From Agreia bicolorata (GTDB lineage Bacteria; Actinomycetota; Actinomycetes; Actinomycetales; Microbacteriaceae), in contig NZ_JYFC01000003.1 in NCBI RefSeq assembly GCF_000938265.1, positions 1 through 64,000 of the forward strand: a DNA stretch of 64,000 bases. The letters are read 5' to 3'. The position numbers were made by a program, and so were the translations under genes. Numbering within the stretch: the first letter of the stretch is position 1; each line of letters begins with the position of its first letter. This document shows, piece by piece, positions 42,775 to 51,282 of this stretch. The notes under the pieces are model-generated. The model saw nothing but the letters and a program-made list of their open reading frames with translations, ran no database searches and was not told where the DNA came from.

Positions 42775-44298
42775 TCAGGCGGTCGGCACACGAAGGCGGG
42801 CGACGGCTCGCGCCGCGCGCACCGCGGTGATGACGCCCGTGAGCGTGGCGTTGCCGATGACCGGCGTCGGGATGACCCCGTTGCCGGCCAGATAGAGGCC
42901 GTCGACGCCCCAGACCTTGCCATCCGGGTCGCAGACGCTCGTGCCGTCATCGGTCACACCCATGCGCACCGTGCCGGTCTGGTGCAGCGACGATCCTGCG
43001 GCGAGCACCGCCGACTCGGTCTCGGGGTCGAACGCGCCGAAGCGGCGGGCGATGAGCCCGGTCGTCTCCGACGCACGTTCGATGAGGGCGCGGTCTGTAT
43101 CGGTGTAGTCGAACTCCACGGTGATGCGCGGCATCCCCATAACGTCGGTCTCCGACTCCGAGAAGACGAGTCCGTTCTCTGCTCGCGACTCCACCGGTGT
43201 GTAGAGCGAAACACCCACCGAGTACGCGAGCGCATTGTCGTGATCGTCGACGTAGACCGTATTCATGATCTGCCCGTGGAAGGGCTGAGCGGCCCCGTTC
43301 TGCGGCAGCCACAGCGAATCTGTGGCGAACTCGCCCTCGAGCATTCGCGGAAGATCGTCAAGGGTGAGCCCGAAGCGCTCGAGATCCATCAAGACCCGGC
43401 TCGTGACGAATGCGTGCTCGTTGAGGTAGCGTCCGAGCGCGGCCGGGCGAATTCCTGATGCGAACAGCAATTGGGGGGTGCGGATCACGTCGGCGCAGAC
43501 GACCGTGACCGACGCCTCGATGTCGTACTCGTCACCTGATCCGATGTCACGCACCCGCGCACCGGTCGCACGACCGCCGTCGTGCAGCACGGCCGTGGCG
43601 AGCGTTCCCGCCCGCAGCTCGAATGCGTCGTCACCACCCTCGGAGATCGGGGGGAAGATGCGGCTCGGTCCGGTGCGCGGCAGGGGCCCGGATGCGCCGG
43701 GCTCCACGGCCATCGGCATGGCCTGCGGGCGCCGGTCATCCGGCCCGGACGCACCGAACAGCTCATCGAGAACCTCGAGAACGACACGCCCAGGCACGGT
43801 CGGCCCCAGCACGCTCGGGTGCACGCCGAGCAGCTCGCGTGCACGATCGAGATCCGCCTGCCACTGCTCGGCGTCGCCGAGGTCGAAGGTCTCGTCGCCG
43901 GCGGGCCAGGGCGTGGCCGCGGTCCAGTGCACGCCCATCCCGCCGACGTTCCACGCGAGCGCGCTGGCCGGCATCGCGGTCGCGTCTTCGCCGAGGGCCG
44001 ACAGGTTGTACATGCCAGGCTCGACAGAGCGCAGCTCGTCGGTGATGTCGGGAGTCACATTGGCTCCGGTGTACATGCCCTGGATGCCCGACGCGACCCT
44101 CTGGTTGTACCGCTCCCAGATGGCGGGTTCGGGGCTGTCGTGCAGGTGAAGGCCGGGCACTCCTCCCACGGGCGGTGCCCCGTCGATCATCAGGATGCGT
44201 GCCGCGGGGTCGGCCTCGCGCAGCAGCCTGGCCACCGAGGCTCCCATGATTCCGCTGCCGACGATGAGGATATCGGGGGCGTTCTGCGAGTCAGACAT
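42775..44298 (-). CDS. GMC-family flavoprotein, pyranose-oxidase/glycoside-3-oxidase-like
   Basis: This 507-residue protein has the FAD-binding motif DILIVGSGIMGASVARLL at its N-terminus. WNVGGMGVHWTAATP follows, in which His124 lines up with the His of fungal pyranose 2-oxidase (S-T-H-W-T) that binds FAD covalently. The C-terminal active-site pair is His439 in SSLHQTGTVRMG and Asn483 in PTPVIGNATLT, also as in pyranose oxidase. The family includes bacterial C-glycoside 3-oxidases known from Microbacterium and Arthrobacter relatives. It probably oxidises a sugar or glycoside to a keto-sugar. AGGAG precedes the ATG, which lies 8 bp inside the ROK gene end. No signal peptide. Confidence 0.88.
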   Translation of the reverse strand: MSDSQNAPDILIVGSGIMGASVARLLREADPAARILMIDGAPPVGGVPGLHLHDSPEPAIWERYNQRVASGIQGMYTGANVTPDITDELRSVEPGMYNLSALGEDATAMPASALAWNVGGMGVHWTAATPWPAGDETFDLGDAEQWQADLDRARELLGVHPSVLGPTVPGRVVLEVLDELFGASGPDDRRPQAMPMAVEPGASGPLPRTGPSRIFPPISEGGDDAFELRAGTLATAVLHDGGRATGARVRDIGSGDEYDIEASVTVVCADVIRTPQLLFASGIRPAALGRYLNEHAFVTSRVLMDLERFGLTLDDLPRMLEGEFATDSLWLPQNGAAQPFHGQIMNTVYVDDHDNALAYSVGVSLYTPVESRAENGLVFSESETDVMGMPRITVEFDYTDTDRALIERASETTGLIARRFGAFDPETESAVLAAGSSLHQTGTVRMGVTDDGTSVCDPDGKVWGVDGLYLAGNGVIPTPVIGNATLTGVITAVRAARAVARLRVPTA

Positions 44299-45445
44299 TC
44301 AAAGCTCCTGGTTCATATGTTGAGACGGTCGGACCGAAGAACTCCGCGTCCATACGATCGAGCACGAGCTTGACCGCTCCGAGCAGGGGCGCATCCGAGC
44401 CGATCGTCGTGGCACGCACATCGATCGACAGAGCTCCGAGCGCCTCCAGCGCAGCGGTCACGCGAGGCAGCAGCACATCGCCGGCCACCTCGAGCCCTCC
44501 GCCGAGCACGATCATCTCCGGCGCGATCGTCCATGCCAGCGACGACAGCAGCCGGGCGACATCGTTTGCGAAGTCGTCGAGCAGCACGAGCGCTTCGGCA
44601 TCGCCGGTCCGCGCTCGTTCCACGAGAGCCGCGGCCTCACGACGCTCGGCCACGAGCGGCGAGGTCAGGAGGCCGAACGGCTGATACTCCATGCGCGACG
44701 CGTCGAGAACTCCGGCCTCCACGATCTCGCCCGCTGCCCCTCGAAATCCACGGTGCACATCGCCCTTGATAACGATGCCGACACCGGTGCGGTTGCCGAG
44801 GATGCACCACGCGAACGTGCTCGTCTGCTGAGCGGCCCCGCGCCAATGCTCGGCGAGAGCGGCCAGGTTGGCGTCGTTGTCGGCGAACATCGGAATGCCG
44901 AGATGCGCTCCGAGTTCGTCGGCGAGGGCGAATCCGTTCCATGCGGGCGCGTTGATGAGACGGTGCACCACACCGTCTTCATCGATAGCGCCACCGGATG
45001 CGACGGCCCCGGCGCGCACCCGGTCGCGGGGCATGCCCGACTCGCGAATCGCCGCATCCACCGCCTCGACGGCGTCGAGCATCGTCTGGCCGGTGTCGGA
45101 GTAGTCGTGCAGTGTGAGCAGCCCTCGTCCGAGCACACGGCCCCGGATGTCGGAGACGGCCGCGCTGGCAGCATGCGTATCGATACGCACAGCCACCACA
45201 AGAGATCGGTCGGCCTCGAACGCGAAGAAGCGCGGAGGCCGACCGACGTCGACGTGCACGGGTGTCACCTCGACGGCCCAACCGCTCTCACAGAGTCGGC
45301 CGAGAATGAGTTCGACGGTGCGCCTCGACAGCGCGACCTGCGCGACAAGGGTGGCCATCGTGACGGGTTCGTCATGTTCTGCGAGAGCGCGCAGCACCAC
45401 AGACGTGTTCAATCGGCGCATCGCGCTCGGGTCGAGTCCAGGCAT
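44291..45445 (-). CDS. ROK-family transcriptional regulator
   Basis: The 384-residue protein has an N-terminal winged helix (SAMRRLNTSVVLRALAEHDEPVTMATLVAQVALSRRTVELILGRL) and a ROK domain (about 80-370). AGGAGEIVEAG-like sequence is present as GAAGEIVEAGVLD, but the usual CxCGxxGCxE zinc-binding motif is missing. It is therefore a regulator, not a sugar kinase, and of a zinc-less subtype. It sits between the importer and oxidase genes of the same operon and probably regulates them in response to the imported sugar. ATG 45443-45445 chosen; the frame stays open upstream without similarity. Confidence 0.87.
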   Translation of the reverse strand: MPGLDPSAMRRLNTSVVLRALAEHDEPVTMATLVAQVALSRRTVELILGRLCESGWAVEVTPVHVDVGRPPRFFAFEADRSLVVAVRIDTHAASAAVSDIRGRVLGRGLLTLHDYSDTGQTMLDAVEAVDAAIRESGMPRDRVRAGAVASGGAIDEDGVVHRLINAPAWNGFALADELGAHLGIPMFADNDANLAALAEHWRGAAQQTSTFAWCILGNRTGVGIVIKGDVHRGFRGAAGEIVEAGVLDASRMEYQPFGLLTSPLVAERREAAALVERARTGDAEALVLLDDFANDVARLLSSLAWTIAPEMIVLGGGLEVAGDVLLPRVTAALEALGALSIDVRATTIGSDAPLLGAVKLVLDRMDAEFFGPTVSTYEPGALNV

Positions 45446-45523
45446 ACGTTCACTCTCGCAGACGGCTGTCGAGGAGCGGCAGCACCGGGTCGTACGCACC
45501 CTCGACCAGGGCCACCGGGGCCA

Positions 45524-46348
45524 TCACTTGAGTCCCGTTGCGACGATTCCCTGCACGAAGTAGCGCTGCAGGAACAGGAACAGCACGAGCACCGGCAGCA
45601 TAACGACGACCGCGCCGGCAAGAACGAGGCCGTAGTCCTTCACGTTCCCGGCGGCCTGGCTCATGGCCGCGAGGCCGACGGGCAGGGTGTAGCTGTCGGC
45701 GCTCTGGGCCACGATGAGCGGCCAGATGAAGTTGTTCCACGATGCGAGGAACGACATGATCGTGACCGTCGCCACAGCCGGGCCCGCGAGCGGCAGGAAG
45801 ATCTGAAAGAAGATGCGGATCTCGCTGGCGCCGTCGATGCGGGCGGCCTCGAGCAACTCGTCGGGGATACCGGCGGCGAACTGCCTCATGATGAAGATCG
45901 AGATCGGCAGCACGAGGCTGGGCAGGGCGATGCCCGCGAGGGTGTCGACGAGGCCGAGTTGCACGGTCACCACGAACTGGGGAACGAAGGTGGCCGAGAA
46001 GGGCACCATCAAGGCGATCAGCACAGCCGCGAACGCGATGCGCTTGCCGCGGAACTCCAGCTTGGCCAGTGCGAAGCCGGCCATGGATGCCGCGATGATG
46101 TTGCCGATCACGATGACGACCGCCACAACGATGCTGTTGCTCAGAAAGGTGCTGAAGCCGTTCTTCGAGAAGAGCCTCACGAAGTTGTCGAACGTCGCCT
46201 GTGTCGGCAGCCACGCGCCGGGGTTCGCCAGAATGTCGCCGGTCGTTCGCAGCGATCCGGAGATCACCCAGACGAAGGGCAGCACCGTGATGATCACAAG
46301 AACGATGAGTGCTGTGTAGAGCACGGTGGGGCGCAGACGTCCGGTCAT
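45524..46348 (-). CDS. carbohydrate ABC importer permease (MalG type)
   Basis: The 274-residue membrane protein has six predicted transmembrane helices and the BPD_transp_1 coupling loop EAARIDGASEIRIFFQIFLPLAGPA. The N-terminal LPFVWVISGSLRT and the NFIWPLIVAQ segment are typical of MalG/LacG/UgpE-like CUT1 permeases. It forms the channel with the MalF-type protein encoded just upstream, whose stop overlaps this ATG by 4 bp. No ATPase gene is present nearby, so a shared MsiK-type ATPase encoded elsewhere is likely. Confidence 0.93.
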   Translation of the reverse strand: MTGRLRPTVLYTALIVLVIITVLPFVWVISGSLRTTGDILANPGAWLPTQATFDNFVRLFSKNGFSTFLSNSIVVAVVIVIGNIIAASMAGFALAKLEFRGKRIAFAAVLIALMVPFSATFVPQFVVTVQLGLVDTLAGIALPSLVLPISIFIMRQFAAGIPDELLEAARIDGASEIRIFFQIFLPLAGPAVATVTIMSFLASWNNFIWPLIVAQSADSYTLPVGLAAMSQAAGNVKDYGLVLAGAVVVMLPVLVLFLFLQRYFVQGIVATGLK

Positions 46349-47262
46349 GAGCGGCTCCTCAGCAGACGGAATTGGAGGGCGCTCACGGCAGCCACGATGA
46401 TCAGCAAGATGAACGACGCTGCGGAGGAAATGCCGAAGTTGCCGAAGCCGAACTGGTGGTAGGTGAACAGCGCCATCGACTCTGTTGAACCGAGCGGGCC
46501 GCCGTTGGTGAGCAGATAGGGCTCGTCGAACACCTGCAGAAAGAAGACCGACAGCAGAACCGAGACCAGCAGCGTCGTGGGCATGATGAGCGGAATCGTG
46601 ATCGACCAGAGCCGCCGCCAGGGGCCGGCTCCGTCGAGGGCCGCGGCCTCCTTCACATCTTCCGGCACAGACTGGAGCCCGGCCAGGAACAGGAGCATGG
46701 CCGTGCCGAAGTTGCGCCAGATGCCGAGCAGAAGCACCACGGGCATCGCGAGATTCTCATCGCCCAGCCAGTTGGGGCCGGCAAAACCGAGGTTCGCCAG
46801 CACCTCGTTGACCGTGCCGTTCTGGTTGAACGCGTACTGCCAAATGAGGGCGACCGACACGATGTTCGTAACGACCGGCGCGTAGAACAGGCCACGGAAG
46901 ACCGACCTGAAACGCCGGATGCCGTTGTTCAGCACGAGCGCCAGCGCGAAACCGATGACCATGGTCACGGGCACGCCGACCACAACGAAAATCAGGGTGT
47001 TGAGAATAGCCCTGACGAAGTTCGGATCGGAGAGCAGCGAGACGTAGTTCTCGAGGCCGGAGAAATCGACGCCGAACGGCGTCTGCAGATCTGCACTCTT
47101 CATGTCGGTGAGGCTGATGGCCAGCGACGAGATGATCGGGATCGCCGTGAAGACGACGAAGATCACCGCGAAGGGTGCGAGGAAAAGCCACGCTATCCCG
47201 GTGTGCGGGGGGCGCCGCCGCGTGAGCGGCGCCCCCGTCTTTGCCTGCAGGGCGAATGCCAT
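46345..47262 (-). CDS. carbohydrate ABC importer permease (MalF type)
   Basis: The 305-residue membrane protein begins with a cytoplasmic tail and GIAWLFLAPFAVIFVVFTAIPI. It has six or seven helices and carries the coupling loop EAAALDGAGPWRRLWSITIPLIMPT. This is the CUT1 MalF/UgpA pattern. It lies 4 bp after the binding-protein gene and overlaps the MalG-type gene by 4 bp, so the three genes form one transport cassette for a sugar or sugar derivative. Confidence 0.93.
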   Translation of the reverse strand: MAFALQAKTGAPLTRRRPPHTGIAWLFLAPFAVIFVVFTAIPIISSLAISLTDMKSADLQTPFGVDFSGLENYVSLLSDPNFVRAILNTLIFVVVGVPVTMVIGFALALVLNNGIRRFRSVFRGLFYAPVVTNIVSVALIWQYAFNQNGTVNEVLANLGFAGPNWLGDENLAMPVVLLLGIWRNFGTAMLLFLAGLQSVPEDVKEAAALDGAGPWRRLWSITIPLIMPTTLLVSVLLSVFFLQVFDEPYLLTNGGPLGSTESMALFTYHQFGFGNFGISSAASFILLIIVAAVSALQFRLLRSRS

Positions 47263-47266
47263 GAGA

Positions 47267-48574
47267 TCAGTCCGAGCCCGTTCCGATGCTGTCGGCCTGC
47301 TTCTGGGCGTTGGCCATGGCCTCCGCCGCAGTCTCCTTGCCGCGGGCCACCTGCTCCAGCTCCTTGCCGAGCATCGTCGACACCTCGTTCCAGGTGCTGG
47401 CGGCAGGCATCGGCTTGACGTTCTTCATCTGCTCGAGGAACGGTGCGAGCAGGGGCTGGTCGGCGATGGACGAGTCGCTCCACGCGTCGACGACCGCGGG
47501 CAGGCTGCCCGCCGCCTTGTACTGAGCGACCTGCGTGTCTTTCTCGGCCATGAACTTGATCGTCTTCCACGCGGCATCCGAATTCTTGGATTTTGCGGTG
47601 ACGCCCCAGCTACCGCCGGCGAGTTGGCCGACGCTTCCATCGGGCCCGGCCGGAAGAACTGCGGTCTTGATGTGAGCCGCGGTCCAGCCGGGTTCGGCGG
47701 CGGTCGTGTCGAGAGTGGCGATCACCCACGGTCCACTGATCATCGATCCGGTTTTGCCGGAGACGAGGTACGGCTGGGCGTCGAGGAACTGCGGGGTGTC
47801 GGGTGACGAGACGCCCGATGAGAAGAAGGATGCGTTGAACTCAGCCGCCTTCACCATGCCGGGGGTATCGAGCGCCCACGACTTTCCGTCGGCACTGAGC
47901 AGGGACTCGCCTGCCTGGTAGCCGAAGATCGCGAGGTTCTGGCCGTTGTAGGTGTCCCATCCGACGTCAGCACCGTAGCCGCTCTCGGCGCCGCCCTCCT
48001 GGAGCTTCTTGAAGAAGGGAATCGTCTCGTCCCACGTGGTGGGCGCGGTGGCTCCGGCATTCTGCGCGAAGTCGTCGCGGTAGATGAGCAGTCGCGTGTA
48101 TGCGTACCACGGCACCGAATAGGCCGTGCCGTCGACCTCGCCGGCGGCCCACGAACCCTTGAAGAACGACGACGAATCGGCAACGCCGTCGGGAACGGGT
48201 GCGAAGGCGTTCGATGCGAGGAACTGGGTCTGCGCTTCGGTGTAGAGGAAGGCGACGTCGGGGGCGGTTCCCGAGGCGATAGCGGTCTGCAGCTTGGTGT
48301 TGTAGTCGTCGCTGGGCACGAGGGTCACTTCGACGTCGACATCGGGGTTGTCGCTCTCAAACGGAGCGAGAACCTTGTCGAGGGCAGTGGCGTCGCCGTC
48401 GGGCGCCCACAGGGTGACCTTCCCGCTGGCCTTGCTGTCGTCGATGCTGCCGGCGGCCTGGGGTGCGGCACCGTCGCTGGAGCGACCGCATCCGGTGGCG
48501 ATGATCGCTGTCGCTGCGAGGATCGCAGCGAGTGGAATGAGGCGGGAGCGCCTCAGTGCAGGGCGGGTCTTCAT
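47267..48574 (-). CDS. extracellular sugar-binding lipoprotein (SBP_bac_1)
   Basis: This 435-residue protein has a lipoprotein signal peptide with lipobox ATGC (Cys29), then a low-complexity linker and a family 1 solute-binding domain. Typical segments are KVTLWAPDGDATALDKVLAPFESDNPDVDVEV, YNTKLQTAIASGTAPDVAFLY, YSVPWYAYTRLLIYRDDF and MISGPWVIATLD. It captures the sugar outside the cell for the MalF/MalG-type permeases. ATG at 48572-48574 with a GAGGAG site 7 nt upstream; the frame continues upstream without meaning. It heads the minus-strand operon and is divergent from the alditol oxidase gene. Confidence 0.93.
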   Translation of the reverse strand: MKTRPALRRSRLIPLAAILAATAIIATGCGRSSDGAAPQAAGSIDDSKASGKVTLWAPDGDATALDKVLAPFESDNPDVDVEVTLVPSDDYNTKLQTAIASGTAPDVAFLYTEAQTQFLASNAFAPVPDGVADSSSFFKGSWAAGEVDGTAYSVPWYAYTRLLIYRDDFAQNAGATAPTTWDETIPFFKKLQEGGAESGYGADVGWDTYNGQNLAIFGYQAGESLLSADGKSWALDTPGMVKAAEFNASFFSSGVSSPDTPQFLDAQPYLVSGKTGSMISGPWVIATLDTTAAEPGWTAAHIKTAVLPAGPDGSVGQLAGGSWGVTAKSKNSDAAWKTIKFMAEKDTQVAQYKAAGSLPAVVDAWSDSSIADQPLLAPFLEQMKNVKPMPAASTWNEVSTMLGKELEQVARGKETAAEAMANAQKQADSIGTGSD

Positions 48575-48799
48575 GGGTGGCTCCTCGGGATGTCGGTGGG
48601 ACTGTGGCGGGAACTGGTGCTGGATTCGAATTATGCTACTTAGTTGCAAAATTGGCCAGAAAAAAGTTACTGGCGTCGTGGAACAGGAGTTGCAGAACGT
48701 CAGAATATGGGACTCGTGTTTCGGCACGATTAAGCGTGCGCGTCGGCGGTGTAACGTCACTCACATTGCGCAATCAGACCATCAACGAAGAAGGACCCC
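48575..48799. promoter_or_regulatory. importer/alditol-oxidase divergent promoter region
   Basis: This 225-bp gap is distinctly AT-richer in its centre (about 48624-48672). It contains two short palindromes, ATTCGAAT (48624-48631) near the importer side and ATTGCGCAAT (48765-48774) next to the oxidase gene. These are candidate sites for the ROK or LacI regulators encoded nearby. No certain -35/-10 pair can be assigned. Confidence 0.4.
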
Positions 48800-50062
48800 G
48801 TGAGCCACGACTCCGAGCTGAACTGGGCGGGCACGCTCGAATACGGCGCCGCCGACATCATCGACGCCACCACGATCGACGAGGTCTCCTCCCTCGTCGC
48901 CGGCGCGAAACGCATCCGTGCCCTGGGAACACGGCACTCGTTCAGCGACATCGCCGACACCAACGCCCTGCTCGTAACGGTCACCGGCATCGAGCCCGAC
49001 TTCGTGCTCGACGAGGATGCCCGCACCGTGACGGTCGGTGCGGGAACGCGCTACGGCATCCTGGCCCGCTTTCTCGAAGACCACGGCTGGGCGCTGCACA
49101 ACATGGGCTCGCTGCCGCACATCTCGATCGCAGGAGCCATCGCAACCGGAACGCACGGCTCGGGCAATGGCAACGGAGTGCTCTCGACGGCCATCTCCGC
49201 CCTCGAGCTCGTCGTCGCCGACGGCTCGCGCCGGGTCATTCGCCGCGGCGAGCCCGGCTTCGATGGCGTGGTCGTGGGTCTCGGGGCGTTCGGTGTCGTC
49301 GTTCGGGTGACCCTCGACATCCAGCCGTCTTTTCAGGTTCGGCAGGATGTCTACCGAGGCCTGCCCTGGGACGTTCTGCTCGACGACCTCGAGGGCGTCA
49401 CAAGCCTGGGTTACAGCGTGAGCGTGTTCACCGACTGGGTCGAGGAGACGATCGCGAACTTCTGGGTGAAGACGCGCATGGATGCCGGCACCGAGGTCGT
49501 CGACGAATGGCGCGGGGCCAAACGCGACATCGTGTCGGCCGGCGCGCTCTGGGAGACCTCGGACGACAATCTCAACGAGCAGGGCGGTGTCGTGGGGCCG
49601 TGGCTCGAACGACTTCCGCACTTCCGGCTCGACCGCATTCCGTCGAACGGCGACGAGATCCAGACCGAGTACTTCGTTCCGCGGTCGCAGGGCGGCGACG
49701 CCCTTCGGGCACTCCGGGCACTCGGCCCGAAGATCGCGCCGCACCTTATGATCACCGAGCTGCGCACCGCGGCCGCGGACGATCTCTGGCTGAGCATGGC
49801 CTATCAGCGGGACTCGCTGATCATCCACTTCACCTGGAAGAACGAGCCCGAGGCCGTTCTCGCGCTCCTGCCGCAGATCGAGGAGGCGCTCGCGCCGTTC
49901 GAGGCGCGACCGCACTGGGGCAAGCTCAACACGGTGGATGCCGCGACTCTGGCTCGCCTGTATCCGCGCCTCCCCGAGTTCCGGGCTCTGGCCGCGGAGT
50001 GGGACCCGACGGGCGCGTTCCGCAACGCCTACCTCAACAGGCTCATCTTCACGGGCGAGTAG
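48800..50062 (+). CDS. alditol oxidase (AldO/xylitol oxidase type, FAD-linked)
   Basis: This 420-residue protein matches Streptomyces coelicolor AldO in length and architecture. An FAD_binding_4 domain carries IRALGTRHSFSDIAD, with His46 at the position covalently bound to FAD in AldO, and HISIAGAIATGTHGSGNGNG. A C-terminal ALO-type domain ends with RPHWGKLNTV. AldO oxidises sugar alcohols such as xylitol and sorbitol at C1 to aldoses, releasing hydrogen peroxide. GTG start behind GAAGGA. It is divergent from the sugar importer and convergent with the LacI gene, with a large nested inverted repeat after it. Confidence 0.9.
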   Translation: MSHDSELNWAGTLEYGAADIIDATTIDEVSSLVAGAKRIRALGTRHSFSDIADTNALLVTVTGIEPDFVLDEDARTVTVGAGTRYGILARFLEDHGWALHNMGSLPHISIAGAIATGTHGSGNGNGVLSTAISALELVVADGSRRVIRRGEPGFDGVVVGLGAFGVVVRVTLDIQPSFQVRQDVYRGLPWDVLLDDLEGVTSLGYSVSVFTDWVEETIANFWVKTRMDAGTEVVDEWRGAKRDIVSAGALWETSDDNLNEQGGVVGPWLERLPHFRLDRIPSNGDEIQTEYFVPRSQGGDALRALRALGPKIAPHLMITELRTAAADDLWLSMAYQRDSLIIHFTWKNEPEAVLALLPQIEEALAPFEARPHWGKLNTVDAATLARLYPRLPEFRALAAEWDPTGAFRNAYLNRLIFTGE

Positions 50063-50066
50063 CGCA

Positions 50067-50170
50067 GGCACTCGCTCGGCTGCGGGCTATCCCGCGCCAT
50101 GTGGCGGTAATCGACCTAACCAGACCCGGATAGGTCGATCTTCGCCACATGGCGCATGCGAGCGAGTGCC
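50067..50170. repeat. 104-bp nested inverted repeat between convergent genes
   Basis: The outer arms GGCACTCGCTCG (50067-50078) and CGAGCGAGTGCC (50159-50170) match perfectly. Inside, 50094-50118 pairs with 50131-50155 over 22 of 25 positions (GCGCCATGTGGCG then ATCGACCTA, separated by a 3-nt mismatch), with a 12-nt loop. It lies five bases past the alditol oxidase stop. It could be a two-way terminator, a structured RNA or a relic of a miniature mobile element. Confidence 0.8.
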
Positions 50171-50179
50171 CGTCTGTCA

Positions 50180-50215
50180 CGAATCGACCTTGTCGCGACA
50201 TTTTGAGTCGATTCG
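50180..50215. terminator. hairpin after the LacI gene
   Basis: CGAATCGAC (50180-50188) pairs with GTCGATTCG (50207-50215), and the loop contains the perfect palindrome TGTCGCGACA (50191-50200). It lies 22 bp downstream of the LacI stop on the minus strand. A terminator for the LacI gene is the simplest reading. Confidence 0.45.
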
Positions 50216-50237
50216 CGCCAAGCGGCAGTGAGCCGCC

Positions 50238-51248
50238 TCAGGCCTGCGTCGACGCGCGCACCACAAGCTCGGGCTGGAAGACGACATGCCTCGGTGGCGA
50301 GGACGGGTCCTGCACCTCAGCGAGCAGAATCTCGACCGCAGTCTTTCCGATCAGCGCGCTCGGTTGCCGAATAGACGACAGCGGCACCACGGCGGCGCTG
50401 GCAAAGTCGATGTCGTCGTAGCCGATGAGAGCGATCTGCCCGGGAACAGCCACGTCGGCCCCCTGCATCGCGAACGCCTGCAGCAGTCCCATCGAGACGA
50501 GGTCGTTCGCCGCGAAGATCGCGTCGGGCCGCAGGGCCGGCGCTCGCCCAACGATGTCGGCTCCCGCCGCTCGGCCCGCCAGAACGCTCAGCGCGTCGAT
50601 CTCGATGACCTCGAGCGAGACATCCGGATGCGCCGCGACGGCCGCGCGGGCGCCCTCGAGTCGGTCGGCCACCTGGCGGATGCCCATGGGCCCGCCCACG
50701 AAGGCGAGCCGACGTCGCCCGAGCGAGATGAGGTGGTCGACGGCGAGCCTGCCACCGGCGAGATCGTCGACCGACACCGAGCTGAACTCACCGTCGGGGC
50801 TCGACCTGTCGACGAGCACGGCGGGGATGCCGCGCTGTTTGAGCCGGATGAGTCGTTCGGTGATGTCGGCGTAGGCAGAGATGACCATGCCGTAGACGCG
50901 CTGCTGCTCGAACAGGTCGAGATAGGTGGCCTCACGAGCCGGGTTCTCGTCGCTGTTGCCGAGGGTCACCATAAGCCCTGAGCCGGCGGCCTCATCTTCG
51001 GCCCCGCGCGCCAGATCGGTGAAGAACGGGTTGCGCACGTCGAGGACCACCATGCCGATGGTGCGACTGCGTCCGTTGCGCAGCTGCCTGGCGGCGTCGT
51101 TGCGAATGAAGCCGAGTTCGTCGATGGCCCGCTGCACCCGTTCGACCGCGGACGGCGACACCTTCTCTGGATGGTTCAACACGTTTGAGACCGTGCCGAC
51201 GGAGACGCCGGCACGCAGGGCGACATCCCGAACGCTCGACGCTGACAT
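50238..51248 (-). CDS. LacI-family repressor next to rhaI
   Basis: This 336-residue protein has a LacI helix-turn-helix (SVRDVALRAGVSVGTVSNVLNHPEKVSPSAVERVQRAI), a hinge (NDAARQLRNGRSRTIG) and the sugar-binding domain (VLDVRNPFFTDLARGAED, FAANDLVSMGLLQAF, GYDDIDFASAAVVPLSSIRQP). The ATG at 51246-51248 is preceded by a G-rich site. It is divergent from the L-rhamnose isomerase gene, and the gap holds two TGAATC-type palindromes that are probably its operators. It most likely represses rhaI and itself. Confidence 0.92.
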   Translation of the reverse strand: MSASSVRDVALRAGVSVGTVSNVLNHPEKVSPSAVERVQRAIDELGFIRNDAARQLRNGRSRTIGMVVLDVRNPFFTDLARGAEDEAAGSGLMVTLGNSDENPAREATYLDLFEQQRVYGMVISAYADITERLIRLKQRGIPAVLVDRSSPDGEFSSVSVDDLAGGRLAVDHLISLGRRRLAFVGGPMGIRQVADRLEGARAAVAAHPDVSLEVIEIDALSVLAGRAAGADIVGRAPALRPDAIFAANDLVSMGLLQAFAMQGADVAVPGQIALIGYDDIDFASAAVVPLSSIRQPSALIGKTAVEILLAEVQDPSSPPRHVVFQPELVVRASTQA

Positions 51249-51282
51249 GCACCCCACCCTACGGGCCAGCACCGCGGTCTTG

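Noticed and set aside
44291-45445. Sugar kinase assignment for the ROK protein
   Set aside because: It has an N-terminal winged helix and lacks the zinc motif of ROK kinases, so a regulator is the better call.
44753-46462. 569-codon plus-strand frame opposite the ROK and permease genes
   Set aside because: Crosses two genes and an intergenic gap and translates to Gly/His/Glu/Arg-rich sequence without domains.
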